A stretch of DNA of 64,000 nucleotides from Intestinirhabdus alba (GTDB lineage Bacteria > Pseudomonadota > Gammaproteobacteria > Enterobacterales > Enterobacteriaceae), in contig NZ_WMJZ01000013.1 in assembly GCF_009711095.1 (NCBI RefSeq), positions 62,001 through 126,000 on the forward strand, given 5' to 3'. Both the position numbers and the translations under genes were made by a program. Under the pieces are notes generated by a model. The model made no database searches. It was not told the DNA's origin and was given only the letters and a program-made list of their open reading frames with translations. This document shows, piece by piece, positions 43,925 through 52,269 of the stretch. Positions within the stretch are counted from its first letter, which is position 1. Each line of letters starts with the position of its first letter.

Positions 43925-44935
43925 GTGCAGGCATGGCGACGAACCCTGCGCGGAGGAACGGGAATGGTGCTCGCCTGCGCGCTGCTGCTGGCGCTGGCGT
44001 TTATCAGCCTGCACTTTGGTGCCCGGCCCCTTGCGCCACGGGTGATAGAGCAGGCGCTGGTTCATTTCGATCCGCAAAACCCGGAACATCTGCTGGTGCG
44101 CTATTTGCGGCTGCCGCGAACGCTGCTGGCGATGGTAGTTGGTGCCGCCCTCGGCGGGGCGGGAGTGGTTATGCAAACTCTGACCCGCAATCCGCTTGCC
44201 GATCCCGGCCTGCTGGGCATTAACGCCGGGGCTACGCTGGCGATCGTCCTGTCCATCGCCCTGTTTAACATCGCCGACGTTGTCGGCTATATGTGGTCCG
44301 GCGTGGCGGGAGCCGCGGCCGTCAGCGTCGCGGTGCTGGTGGTCAGCGGCATTGGCGGCCACGGCCCGGTGCGGATCGTGCTGGCCGGCGCGGCGCTGAC
44401 CATCGTGCTGCTGAGCCTGACGCAGCTGGTGATTCTGAACAGCGACGCCGAGGCGTTTGACCGCTTTCGTCACTGGGTGACAGGCTCTCTGCAGGGGCGC
44501 GGATTCGAGGTGCTGCTTCCCGTCTCCGCCCTGGTGGCGACGGGGCTACTGCTGGCGCTGGCGGGCGGCAGGGCGCTGGATATCGCCATGCTGGGCAGCG
44601 ACGCCGGGCGCGCGCTGGGGGTCGATCCCCGGGGGCTGGTGGCCCTCTGCGCCGTCATTGTGGTGATTCTCGCCGGCGCAGCGACAGCGGCGGCCGGGCC
44701 CATCGGCTTTGTCGGTCTTACCGCGCCGCACTTTGCCCGCGCTATCGCCGGTTCCGGACACCGTATGCAGCTGCCGTGGGCGATGCTGTTTTCCGCCGTG
44801 CTGGTGCTGGCAGCGGATATTCTCGGGCGAGCCGTCGGCTACCCCGGCGAGATCGGCGTCGGCATTATGGTGGCGCTGATCGGCGGCCCCTTCTTTGTGC
44901 TGCTGGTGAAGCGCTGGCAGGGAGAGCGGGCATGA
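43925..44935 (+). CDS. iron-siderophore ABC permease, FepD-like
   Basis: Inner-membrane permease of the BtuC/FecCD family, 336 residues from GTG 43925 (AGGAG seven bases upstream). About nine or ten hydrophobic segments are visible. The family signature RLPRTLLAMVVGAALGGAGVVMQTLTRNPLADPGLLGINAGA (partly quoted: RNPLADPGLLGINAGA) and the ATPase-contact region GFVGLTAPHFAR are present. Upstream in-frame codons run back into the binding-protein gene and are not used. It overlaps the next permease gene by 4 bases (ATGA). Confidence 0.92.
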   Translation: MQAWRRTLRGGTGMVLACALLLALAFISLHFGARPLAPRVIEQALVHFDPQNPEHLLVRYLRLPRTLLAMVVGAALGGAGVVMQTLTRNPLADPGLLGINAGATLAIVLSIALFNIADVVGYMWSGVAGAAAVSVAVLVVSGIGGHGPVRIVLAGAALTIVLLSLTQLVILNSDAEAFDRFRHWVTGSLQGRGFEVLLPVSALVATGLLLALAGGRALDIAMLGSDAGRALGVDPRGLVALCAVIVVILAGAATAAAGPIGFVGLTAPHFARAIAGSGHRMQLPWAMLFSAVLVLAADILGRAVGYPGEIGVGIMVALIGGPFFVLLVKRWQGERA

Positions 44936-45912
44936 GCCGCAGAGCGCTGGGGATCTGCCTGACGCTGGGGGCGCTGCTCTGCGTCGCGGGAGCCTATGCG
45001 CTGACCATCGGACGTCTGACCCTTTCCGCAGAGGCGGTGTGGCAGGGGATCGTGGGCGGCGACCCGATGGCGGAGCGGATCGTCAGAACGATTCGTCTGC
45101 CGCGGGTGCTGACGGCCGTGCTCGTCGGCTACGCGCTGGGGGCGTCGGGGGCGATTTTTCAGTCGGTATCCCGCAATGCGCTCGGCTCACCTGACGTCAT
45201 CGGCTTCACCACCGGCGCGGCGAGCGGGGCGCTGGTGCAGATTGTACTGCTCGACGGCGGGAGGGGTGCCGTGGTGCTGTCGGCGATACTCGGCGGCCTG
45301 GCGACGGCGCTGCTGGTGTATGGCCTGGCCCGGGTGCACGGTACGGTTAAAGGTTACCGGCTGGTGCTGATGGGCATTGGCGTCGGCGCGGTGCTCAGCG
45401 CCTTTAACGGCCTGCTGTTGGTGAAAGGCGATCTCGATAACGCGGTGTCGGCGGCGCTTTGGCTGGCCGGCACCACCCAGGGGCGCGGCTGGCTGCACGT
45501 TGTGCCGGTGGCCATCGGCCTGGGGCTGCTGCTGCCGGTGATGCTGCTGTGTCTGAAGGCGCTGAACGTGATGCGTCTGGGCGACGATGTGGCCAGCCAG
45601 TTGGGAATACCGGTTGAACGAATTCGCAGAATAGTCACCTTTTGCGCCGTGGTGCTGGCCGCAGTGGCGACCAGCGCGGCGGGGCCGATAGCTTTTATCG
45701 CCCTGATAGCGCCTCAGCTCGCCGCCCGCCTGACGCGCAGCCCGAATTTGCCTCTCTTCAGCGGCGGGCTGGTGGGGGCGAGCCTGCTGCTCGGCGCAGA
45801 TGTCATCGCCCGGATCCAGCCGCTGTCGCTGACGGTGCCCGTTGGCCTGTTGACCGGCGTCAGCGGTGGTCTCTGGCTGCTGGTTTTGCTGCTACGCGGT
45901 GCGCCCCGCTAG
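44932..45912 (+). CDS. iron-siderophore ABC permease, FepG-like
   Basis: Second FecCD-type permease subunit, 326 residues from ATG 44932, which overlaps the preceding stop. The signature IRLPRVLTAVLVGYALGASG and SRNALGSPDVIGFTTGAASG place it in the FepG branch, which pairs with FepD. GPIAFIALIAPQLAARL is the coupling region for the ATPase. No FepC-type ATPase gene follows or lies anywhere in the window, so the complex would need one encoded elsewhere, for example the enterobactin FepC. Confidence 0.92.
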   Translation: MSRRALGICLTLGALLCVAGAYALTIGRLTLSAEAVWQGIVGGDPMAERIVRTIRLPRVLTAVLVGYALGASGAIFQSVSRNALGSPDVIGFTTGAASGALVQIVLLDGGRGAVVLSAILGGLATALLVYGLARVHGTVKGYRLVLMGIGVGAVLSAFNGLLLVKGDLDNAVSAALWLAGTTQGRGWLHVVPVAIGLGLLLPVMLLCLKALNVMRLGDDVASQLGIPVERIRRIVTFCAVVLAAVATSAAGPIAFIALIAPQLAARLTRSPNLPLFSGGLVGASLLLGADVIARIQPLSLTVPVGLLTGVSGGLWLLVLLLRGAPR

Positions 45913-45941
45913 CCATCCCCCAGCGCGGCGTAGAAAAAATG

Positions 45942-45993
45942 TGATATTGATACGCATTAACAATTGTAAGTAATTCTCATTTTGTCTTATATT
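45942..45993 (+). promoter_or_regulatory. TonB receptor promoter with weak Fur boxes
   Basis: TTGTAA (45964-45969) and TTATAT (45987-45992) are 17 bases apart. Two Fur-like 7-1-7 sequences at 45942-45956 and 45965-45979 each match about 10 of 14 positions, the second inside the promoter. The leader from here to the gene at 46225 is about 220 bases and contains GC-rich inverted repeats (for example GTCCG...CGGAC at 46107-46125) but no gene. Confidence 0.6.
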
Positions 45994-46224
45994 TTGTGCG
46001 ATTTTTAACGGGCGGGACGGCCTGAGTAAGAAAATAGTAAAAAACAGGCCGGAAAGGCCGTGCAGTGTGTTCTGTGTCGCTCAAATAAAAAATAGCTACG
46101 TTCAGGCGGCGTCCGTCGGTGATGCGGACGGCCTGGCCCTTCGCGCGTGCGGCGCACCGAAAGCGCCGTGCGGTGCCGCTGAGGATGCCGCCGGGCAGGC
46201 GTAATTCGGGAAAAGGAGAGAACG

Positions 46225-48294
46225 ATGAGCACACGAAAAAACAGGCGAACAGACAACAATGCCCGCAGCGGATACCTGAAAAAGCCCGCGCTGTTCGGCC
46301 TGTGCCTCTTTGTCGCCGGGAGCGCGACGGCCGACGACGCCGCGCCGGGAGTGGTGAAAAACGCGCCTGACACCATCATCGTGACCGGGGAAAAGGTCGC
46401 GCGCTCGCTGTACGATACCAGCGCCAGCGTCGAGGTTTTTGACGCCGCGCGCATCAGCGCGATGCCCGGCGCATCGCAGATGTCCGACCTGCTGCAGATG
46501 ACCGCCAACGTGGTGGATACCGGCATTGGCAACGATCTTCCCACCGTGCGCGGCGTGGACGGTTCCGGCCCGGCAAACGGGGCTAATGCGTTTCTCAATG
46601 GCACCCGCCCGCGTCTGAATCTCTCAATGGACGGCCGATCGTTAACCTATAACGAGCTGGCGTTCGGGCCGCAGTCGCTCTGGGATATGCAGCGCGTGGA
46701 GGTCTATCGCGGGCCGCAAAGCTATATTCAGGGGCGTAACGCCATCGCTGGCGCGGTGGTGATGAGCAGTAAGGACCCCTCGTTTAACTGGGAGTCGTCG
46801 GTGCGGGCCGGCGGGGGCAATCAGGACGCGACCGTCGCTTCCGCCATGCTCTCCGGGCCGCTGGTGGAGGATCAGCTGGCGTTTCGCCTCAGCGCCGATC
46901 GCCAGCGTCGTGAAAGTTTCGTCAACCTTATCTCTTACGCGCCGGTGGGCGATCCGCGTGAAATCGAAGCCACCAGCCTGCGCGGCAAGCTGCTGTTTAA
47001 CCCGGCCGCGCTGCCGGAGCTTACCACGAAGCTGACCGTGAACCACTACGACAGCCGGGCACCGCAGAACGAAACCCTCAGCCCGGCTAACCACGTCAGC
47101 CCGCGCTTCGACAGGCGTCGCCCGGTGTTCGAAACCACCTCCACCAGCGGTATCTGGGATATTGCCTGGGAGCCATCCGACCGCCTCGCCCTGGAAAATA
47201 AGCTGATCTACACCGATTTTGATAACCATCGCCGCACCGTTAAAACGCTGCCGTGGGCGGATATCGACGGCAAAGAGTTCCAGACGGAGCCGTTGGCGCG
47301 CTTCGGGAAGCAGGGCGATCGCCTGCGGGGGCTGGTGGGGGCACGCTATTTTCACGCCTCGCAGGATGAGTTCGTCAACCTGTTCGGCGGCAGCGCCTTT
47401 AGCGACAAGACCGAAACCTGGTCGGCCTTCGGCGAAGTGACCTGGGCGGCGACGGCGTCGGTTGACGTGACCGTTGCCAGCCGCGTGGAGCGCGAGCACC
47501 GACAGCGCAAGGGGGGCAGCGCGCGCAGGGTTGATTTCGATGAAACCTGGGATGTCTTTCTGCCGAAGCTGGACGTGGCGTGGAAGCCGCAGCCGCAGCA
47601 GACCTTTGGCGTCAAGGTGGCGCGGGGCTATAACGCCGGCGGGGCGGGAATGACCTTCGTCGCGCCGCTGGTGAATTATACCTACGACCCGGAGTACGTC
47701 TGGAACTACGAGCTGTACAGCCGCCACGGCATCAGCAGTCTCAATCTTGAGCTAACCAGCAGCGTTTTTTATAACGATTATCAGGATATGCAGCTGCCGT
47801 ACTACCTCAGCTCCGCCAGTAACTCGATGGTGATTCGCAATGCGGATAAAGTGGAAACCTACGGCGCGGAGCTGGGGGCCATCTGGAAACCCACTCTCGA
47901 CGTTGAGCTGAACGGCACGGTCGGGCTGCTGAAAACTGAAATCAAAAAATTCTCCAATAGCGGCGTCGACGGCCACGAGCTGCCGCGCGCCCCGGCCCTG
48001 ACCGCCAGGCTGGGGGCGAAATATATGCTGATGCCGGGGCTGGAGCTGAGCGGCAACCTCGGTTTTACCGACGCCTACTATTCCCAGTACGACAACGACG
48101 CGCGCGGCAGGATCTCCTCATCGTGGATCGCCGATATGCAGCTGGCGTACACCTTTTCGCACGGGCAGGTCAACCTCTTCGCCCGTAACCTGTTTGACTC
48201 TGATAAACGCATTATGGTGATGGACAACGACGTATCCACGGCGGTTCTGCAGCGTCCGCGGCAAATTGGCGTCGGGGTCCAGCTGGATTTCTGA
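46225..48294 (+). CDS. TonB-dependent ferric-siderophore receptor
   Basis: Outer-membrane receptor of 689 residues. A long n-region precedes the signal-peptide core (FGLCLFVAGSATA), with cleavage near residue 36. The TonB box DTIIVTG is at residues 49-55. The plug domain contains PTVRGVDG and WDMQRVEVYRGPQSYIQGRNAIAGAV, and the 22-strand barrel ends RQIGVGVQLDF with terminal phenylalanine. It looks like the ViuA/VuuA/FyuA group of catechol or phenolate-oxazoline siderophore receptors, from memory and without alignment. RBS AAGGAGAG fits the ATG. It sits 52 bases before the second NRPS gene, so they are probably co-transcribed. Confidence 0.9.
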   Translation: MSTRKNRRTDNNARSGYLKKPALFGLCLFVAGSATADDAAPGVVKNAPDTIIVTGEKVARSLYDTSASVEVFDAARISAMPGASQMSDLLQMTANVVDTGIGNDLPTVRGVDGSGPANGANAFLNGTRPRLNLSMDGRSLTYNELAFGPQSLWDMQRVEVYRGPQSYIQGRNAIAGAVVMSSKDPSFNWESSVRAGGGNQDATVASAMLSGPLVEDQLAFRLSADRQRRESFVNLISYAPVGDPREIEATSLRGKLLFNPAALPELTTKLTVNHYDSRAPQNETLSPANHVSPRFDRRRPVFETTSTSGIWDIAWEPSDRLALENKLIYTDFDNHRRTVKTLPWADIDGKEFQTEPLARFGKQGDRLRGLVGARYFHASQDEFVNLFGGSAFSDKTETWSAFGEVTWAATASVDVTVASRVEREHRQRKGGSARRVDFDETWDVFLPKLDVAWKPQPQQTFGVKVARGYNAGGAGMTFVAPLVNYTYDPEYVWNYELYSRHGISSLNLELTSSVFYNDYQDMQLPYYLSSASNSMVIRNADKVETYGAELGAIWKPTLDVELNGTVGLLKTEIKKFSNSGVDGHELPRAPALTARLGAKYMLMPGLELSGNLGFTDAYYSQYDNDARGRISSSWIADMQLAYTFSHGQVNLFARNLFDSDKRIMVMDNDVSTAVLQRPRQIGVGVQLDF

Positions 48295-48346
48295 GGCCGC
48301 AGATCGGCGGGGCGGGCGCAGCAGGAACCCCGCACGGGAGGAAAAT

Positions 48347-51079
48347 ATGAATACCACGTTACATGGCGTTCCGGACGGGAGCGCGGAGGTCGTTGGCGAA
48401 TTTGAAGAGCTGGTCTGGCTTGAACATCAGCAGCAGCGGCATGGCGAAGGGCAGCTTGCGCTGGCCTGGCGGCTGGGGGAGAGCGTGGACTATGGCCGGC
48501 TGGTCAACGCGCTGACCCAGGCGCTGGTCCGGCTGCCGGGCGCGAACCTACGCTATGAGTATGATGACGAGGCGGGGCTGCGGCGTCGGTCTGCGGCAGA
48601 AGCGCCGCCGACCGTTGCCATCCAGGCCGTCAGCCATCCCCGACAGGCGGTTGAACGTCTGCTGGAGGAAAAAGCGACGCCGCTCGATCTGGCCGCCGCG
48701 CCGCCGGTACGCTTCAGGCTGTTTGTGGCGGAGCGGGGCGGCGTGCTGGGCATGGTGATGCACCGCATCGCTCTGGCCTCCCTGAGCTGCCGGGCTATTC
48801 TGCAGGCCGTCAGCGCGCTCTATCACGGGCGGCCCTGCCCGCTCCACAGCGCGCCGCCGACGCCGCCGCGGGCGCTACCCCAGCCGGACGGCGGCGGCCT
48901 GCGGGCGCGCTTTATGCCCTTTCCCTGCGCTGACGCTCCTGAGGCGGGGCGTACGCTGCGCGCCCCGCTGCCCGCGTCGTCGGCGGAGGAGAGACATGCT
49001 CTGCTGGCGGCGCGCTTCGCCCACGCGCTGAGCGAGATAACCGGTAGCCCGCAGATCGCCCTCAGCCTTGCGGACGACAGCGGCGACGGCGCGCCCGTTG
49101 CGCTGGCGTGCGCCGGGCAAACGACTTCGGCGCTCTGCGCCCGTATCCGGCAGCATCTGCGCGGCGACGCGCCACTGCCCGCGGCGTCGCAAACCCAGGT
49201 GCCCCTGCGCGTGGTCTGGCGTGACGACGCCCATGCCGCCCTGCGGCTGGAGGCGGAGGAGGCGTCGCCGCTGCCGCTGCCGCCGGGCCATACCGTCTGG
49301 CCGCTGACGGTCGCGCTCTCGGCGGAACCTCTGGTGGAGATTGAGGTCGGCGCGCAGCTTGCCGGATGGGTCGGCGAGTGGCTGCTGGCGCGCGTCCTGC
49401 AGTGGGAGGAGACTGCCCCGCAGCCTGCGGCGGAGACCATAGCAAAGCCCGCGTCGGACGAGGTGCGGGAGCGTATCCTCGCGGCCTTTCGTGAAGCGCT
49501 GGCCGCGCCGGAGATGGGGGAGGACGATGACTTCTTCGACTTTGGCGGCCATTCGCTGATCGCCACGCGCATTATTGGTCGCCTGAAAAGCCTGCATCAG
49601 ATCGAGCTTAATATTAACGATCTCTTCAGCTATCCCAGCGCGGCGGCGCTGGCATCGAAGGTTAATATGGCGGAGCCGCCTCCGGTGCCGGAACCGTGCG
49701 CATCGGTGGCCACGGCGGGCGCTCAGGCACCGCTGTCGCTGGCCCAGCAGTCGCTGTGGAAAATTTATCAGGCGCTGGGGTTCAGCGAAGCCTTCAATAT
49801 TCCCTTTGCCCTGCGTTTTCTGGAACCCATCGATGAGGAGATTTTTCGCCAGGCCTTTGCCGATATCCTGCTGCGTCATCCCGCCCTGCGCACGCTGTTT
49901 GTCACCATTGCCGGTGAGATCTACCAGCAGGTGGTGCCGCCGGAAATGCTGTCCCGGTACGACTGGTTCAGCTTTTCGACCCGGTCCGCGGCGCTGCCGC
50001 TCAGGGAGGCGCTGGGCGACGAGGCGGGCCATCGCTTCCGGCTCGACGACGAACTGCCGGTGCGCATTACCTTTCTGCGCGACGAGGCCAACGGGCAGCA
50101 GGTGGTCTCGCTGCTGTTCCACCATATCGTTCTGGACGAGTGGTCGGTCAATATCCTGATGGACGAGCTGGCCCACGCGGTGAATCGCCGTTCGGCCGGG
50201 CGGGCACCGGAGTGGCGGCAGACGCCGGAGCCGTTTCACCTGTTCGCCCTGCGCCAGCGGGCGGCGGGGTTGAACGATAGCCACCTGCATTTCTGGCTGG
50301 AGCGTCTGCGCGGTGCCCCGGCCGCGACGCCGGTTCTGGCCCCCCGACAGGCGGATACGGAGACTTCGGACCCCGCCGGCGGCTGGACAGAGTTCAGGCT
50401 TGAGGCGGCGGTTTCCGAGGGACTTTATCGTCTGGCCAGACGGCGGGGCGCTTCGCTGTTCAACGTGGTGTACAGCGGTATCGCGGCGGCCCTGCACGGG
50501 CTGGGCGGTATGGAGGAGCTGACGATCGGCACCTCCGCCTCCGGGCGTAACGACGCGCGGTTCTTTGACACCATCGGCTACTTCACCACAGTGGTGGCGC
50601 ACCGCGTTGATTTCCGCCGTACGGCGACCCTTAACGCGCTGATTGACGACGTAAAACAGCAGATTAACGCCTCGATGCCGTTTACCGATATTCCCATCGA
50701 CCTGGTGGAAGAGGGGCTGTTCGGCCCGGCGGTCGCCCACGATCGCCATATGTTTGAAGTGTTTATTCAGATCCACGCCAAAAACAAGCTAAACGGCGCA
50801 TTTATCCTGGGGGACGGGCGCGAAGTGCGCTTCCGCCAGATCGATCCGCAGAAAAGCGAATCGGTGCTGGGGCTGCAGTTTGAGGTCATGGAGGAAAATA
50901 TTGCCGGCGAATCCTTTATCCGCGTGATGATGAGCTACCGCGCCGATCGCTACACCCCGGAGCAGGTCCGGCAGATTGTCGGGACGACCCATCGGGCGTT
51001 TGCCGCCATGGCCGACGTCGACGACGGGGCTGACGTGCCGCTCGCCGCGCTGTGCGCAGCGGCGGTAAATACGCAATAA
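48347..51079 (+). CDS. NRPS C*-PCP-C (VibF C-terminal half)
   Basis: A 910-residue synthetase from ATG 48347 (GGGAGG seven bases upstream). The N-terminal third (about 1-360) has the size and layout of a condensation domain, but its HHxxxDG motif is MHRIALAS (138-145), so it should be inactive. A carrier domain follows, with intact DFGGHSL and serine 403. The second condensation domain (about 460-905) has HHIVLDE (592-598). This inactive C, PCP, active C order is that of VibF after its A domain. I infer that Thr- or Ser/Cys-derived heterocycle intermediates are built on Ser403 by the Cy-Cy-A protein in trans, then moved to the amine made by the VibH-like enzyme. Confidence 0.85.
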   Translation: MNTTLHGVPDGSAEVVGEFEELVWLEHQQQRHGEGQLALAWRLGESVDYGRLVNALTQALVRLPGANLRYEYDDEAGLRRRSAAEAPPTVAIQAVSHPRQAVERLLEEKATPLDLAAAPPVRFRLFVAERGGVLGMVMHRIALASLSCRAILQAVSALYHGRPCPLHSAPPTPPRALPQPDGGGLRARFMPFPCADAPEAGRTLRAPLPASSAEERHALLAARFAHALSEITGSPQIALSLADDSGDGAPVALACAGQTTSALCARIRQHLRGDAPLPAASQTQVPLRVVWRDDAHAALRLEAEEASPLPLPPGHTVWPLTVALSAEPLVEIEVGAQLAGWVGEWLLARVLQWEETAPQPAAETIAKPASDEVRERILAAFREALAAPEMGEDDDFFDFGGHSLIATRIIGRLKSLHQIELNINDLFSYPSAAALASKVNMAEPPPVPEPCASVATAGAQAPLSLAQQSLWKIYQALGFSEAFNIPFALRFLEPIDEEIFRQAFADILLRHPALRTLFVTIAGEIYQQVVPPEMLSRYDWFSFSTRSAALPLREALGDEAGHRFRLDDELPVRITFLRDEANGQQVVSLLFHHIVLDEWSVNILMDELAHAVNRRSAGRAPEWRQTPEPFHLFALRQRAAGLNDSHLHFWLERLRGAPAATPVLAPRQADTETSDPAGGWTEFRLEAAVSEGLYRLARRRGASLFNVVYSGIAAALHGLGGMEELTIGTSASGRNDARFFDTIGYFTTVVAHRVDFRRTATLNALIDDVKQQINASMPFTDIPIDLVEEGLFGPAVAHDRHMFEVFIQIHAKNKLNGAFILGDGREVRFRQIDPQKSESVLGLQFEVMEENIAGESFIRVMMSYRADRYTPEQVRQIVGTTHRAFAAMADVDDGADVPLAALCAAAVNTQ

Positions 51080-51097
51080 CAGCCACAGGAGAACGTG

Positions 51098-52261
51098 ATG
51101 CAACAGGCAAATCTGCCGCAGATTAAGGACGCCGACGTCGAATGCATTTTTCCGGCCGCGACGGTGGTGGAGCTGGTCTACAGCGCTTCGCAGCGGGCGC
51201 TGTTCGTCAGCGCGCCCGACTGGCAGGATGAAATGCGCTCCAGGGTGCTGCGCATTAATCCGCAGACTCTTGCCGTCGAGGCGGAAATTCCGCTGACGGC
51301 GAAGGGCTTCGGCGTGGCGCTGGATGACCGGCGCGGATTTCTCTATCTCACGCAGGGTTTTAACGGCTCCGTGGCGGTAGTGGATATCGCCGCCAACCGG
51401 CTGGTCGCCACCATTCCGCTGATGGAGGAGGTGGTGCTTGAGACGCGCTACCGGCAGGAGGGGATCGGCGGCGAGCGGCTGGCCTTTTTGCTGCGGGAGC
51501 TTGAGCGCTTTGGCGTCAGCGAAGGCTATCCCTGGAAGCTACGCGAGCTGGCGTTTGACGCCCGGAGCGGACGGCTGTTCTTGCCCGGACTGGGGCTGGG
51601 GATCAACAGCGTGCTGTTTGTCGTCGATACCCGCCATCGGCGGCTGGAGAAGGTGATTCACGGCTTTGGCTACAACGTGGTGGGGATCGTGCTGGACGAC
51701 GAGGGGCGACGGCTGTTTGTCTCCAATATGCAGGGGCAGCTGTTCGTGGTGGATCCGGACGCGCTGGCTATCGTCAGCCGTCGGGAGGTGGAGGTCGATC
51801 AGCTGCTGAACATGGTCTACGATCCGCAGCAGAGGCGGATCTTCGGCGTGGATCAGGGGATCGATCGCCGGGACTGGCGCAACAACCACCTTGAGCGCGA
51901 GTATGCGCCCCGCAGCGACGGCCATCAGGTCTTTGTGCTGGATGCCGACAGCGCCGAAGTGATCGCCCGGATGCCGACGGATGAGATCCCCATCGGCCTG
52001 CGCTGGGACGGCGACCGGCAGCGGCTGTATGTGGCTAACCGCAGGGGAATTCGCGTTGACAAGGGGGAGGGCACTCTGACCGTATTTGATACCCGGCGCT
52101 ACGCTCTGCTGCAGAGGCTACCCCTGGCCCCGCACCCCAACAGCCTGGCGTTTGACGCCGATAAACGCCACCTGTTTGTGACGGTCAAGAACGATGAGAC
52201 TCTGCTGAAGCAGGGGCTGCCGGAGTGCGTGGCGCGTATACGTCTGGCGGATGCACCCTGA
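51098..52261 (+). CDS. YncE-like beta-propeller protein, apparently cytoplasmic
   Basis: A 387-residue protein with repeated beta-propeller units of the YVTN/YncE type: FVSAPDWQDE, LYLTQGFNGSVAVVDIA, LFVSNMQGQLFVVDPD, LYVANRRGIRVD and LFVTVKND. ATG 51098 is chosen over GTG 51095, from RBS spacing (AGGAG plus six bases). Unlike E. coli YncE, which is periplasmic and iron-regulated, this protein shows no signal peptide. It is 18 bases downstream of the C*-PCP-C gene and so part of the siderophore operon. Its role there is unknown; chaperoning or sensing are possible. Confidence 0.75.
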   Translation: MQQANLPQIKDADVECIFPAATVVELVYSASQRALFVSAPDWQDEMRSRVLRINPQTLAVEAEIPLTAKGFGVALDDRRGFLYLTQGFNGSVAVVDIAANRLVATIPLMEEVVLETRYRQEGIGGERLAFLLRELERFGVSEGYPWKLRELAFDARSGRLFLPGLGLGINSVLFVVDTRHRRLEKVIHGFGYNVVGIVLDDEGRRLFVSNMQGQLFVVDPDALAIVSRREVEVDQLLNMVYDPQQRRIFGVDQGIDRRDWRNNHLEREYAPRSDGHQVFVLDADSAEVIARMPTDEIPIGLRWDGDRQRLYVANRRGIRVDKGEGTLTVFDTRRYALLQRLPLAPHPNSLAFDADKRHLFVTVKNDETLLKQGLPECVARIRLADAP

Positions 52262-52269
52262 GGCGTTCC

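Noticed and set aside
48875-50776. 633-codon open frame on the minus strand inside the C*-PCP-C synthetase
   Set aside because: Arg/Gln/His-rich sequence without domains, antisense to clear NRPS motifs.
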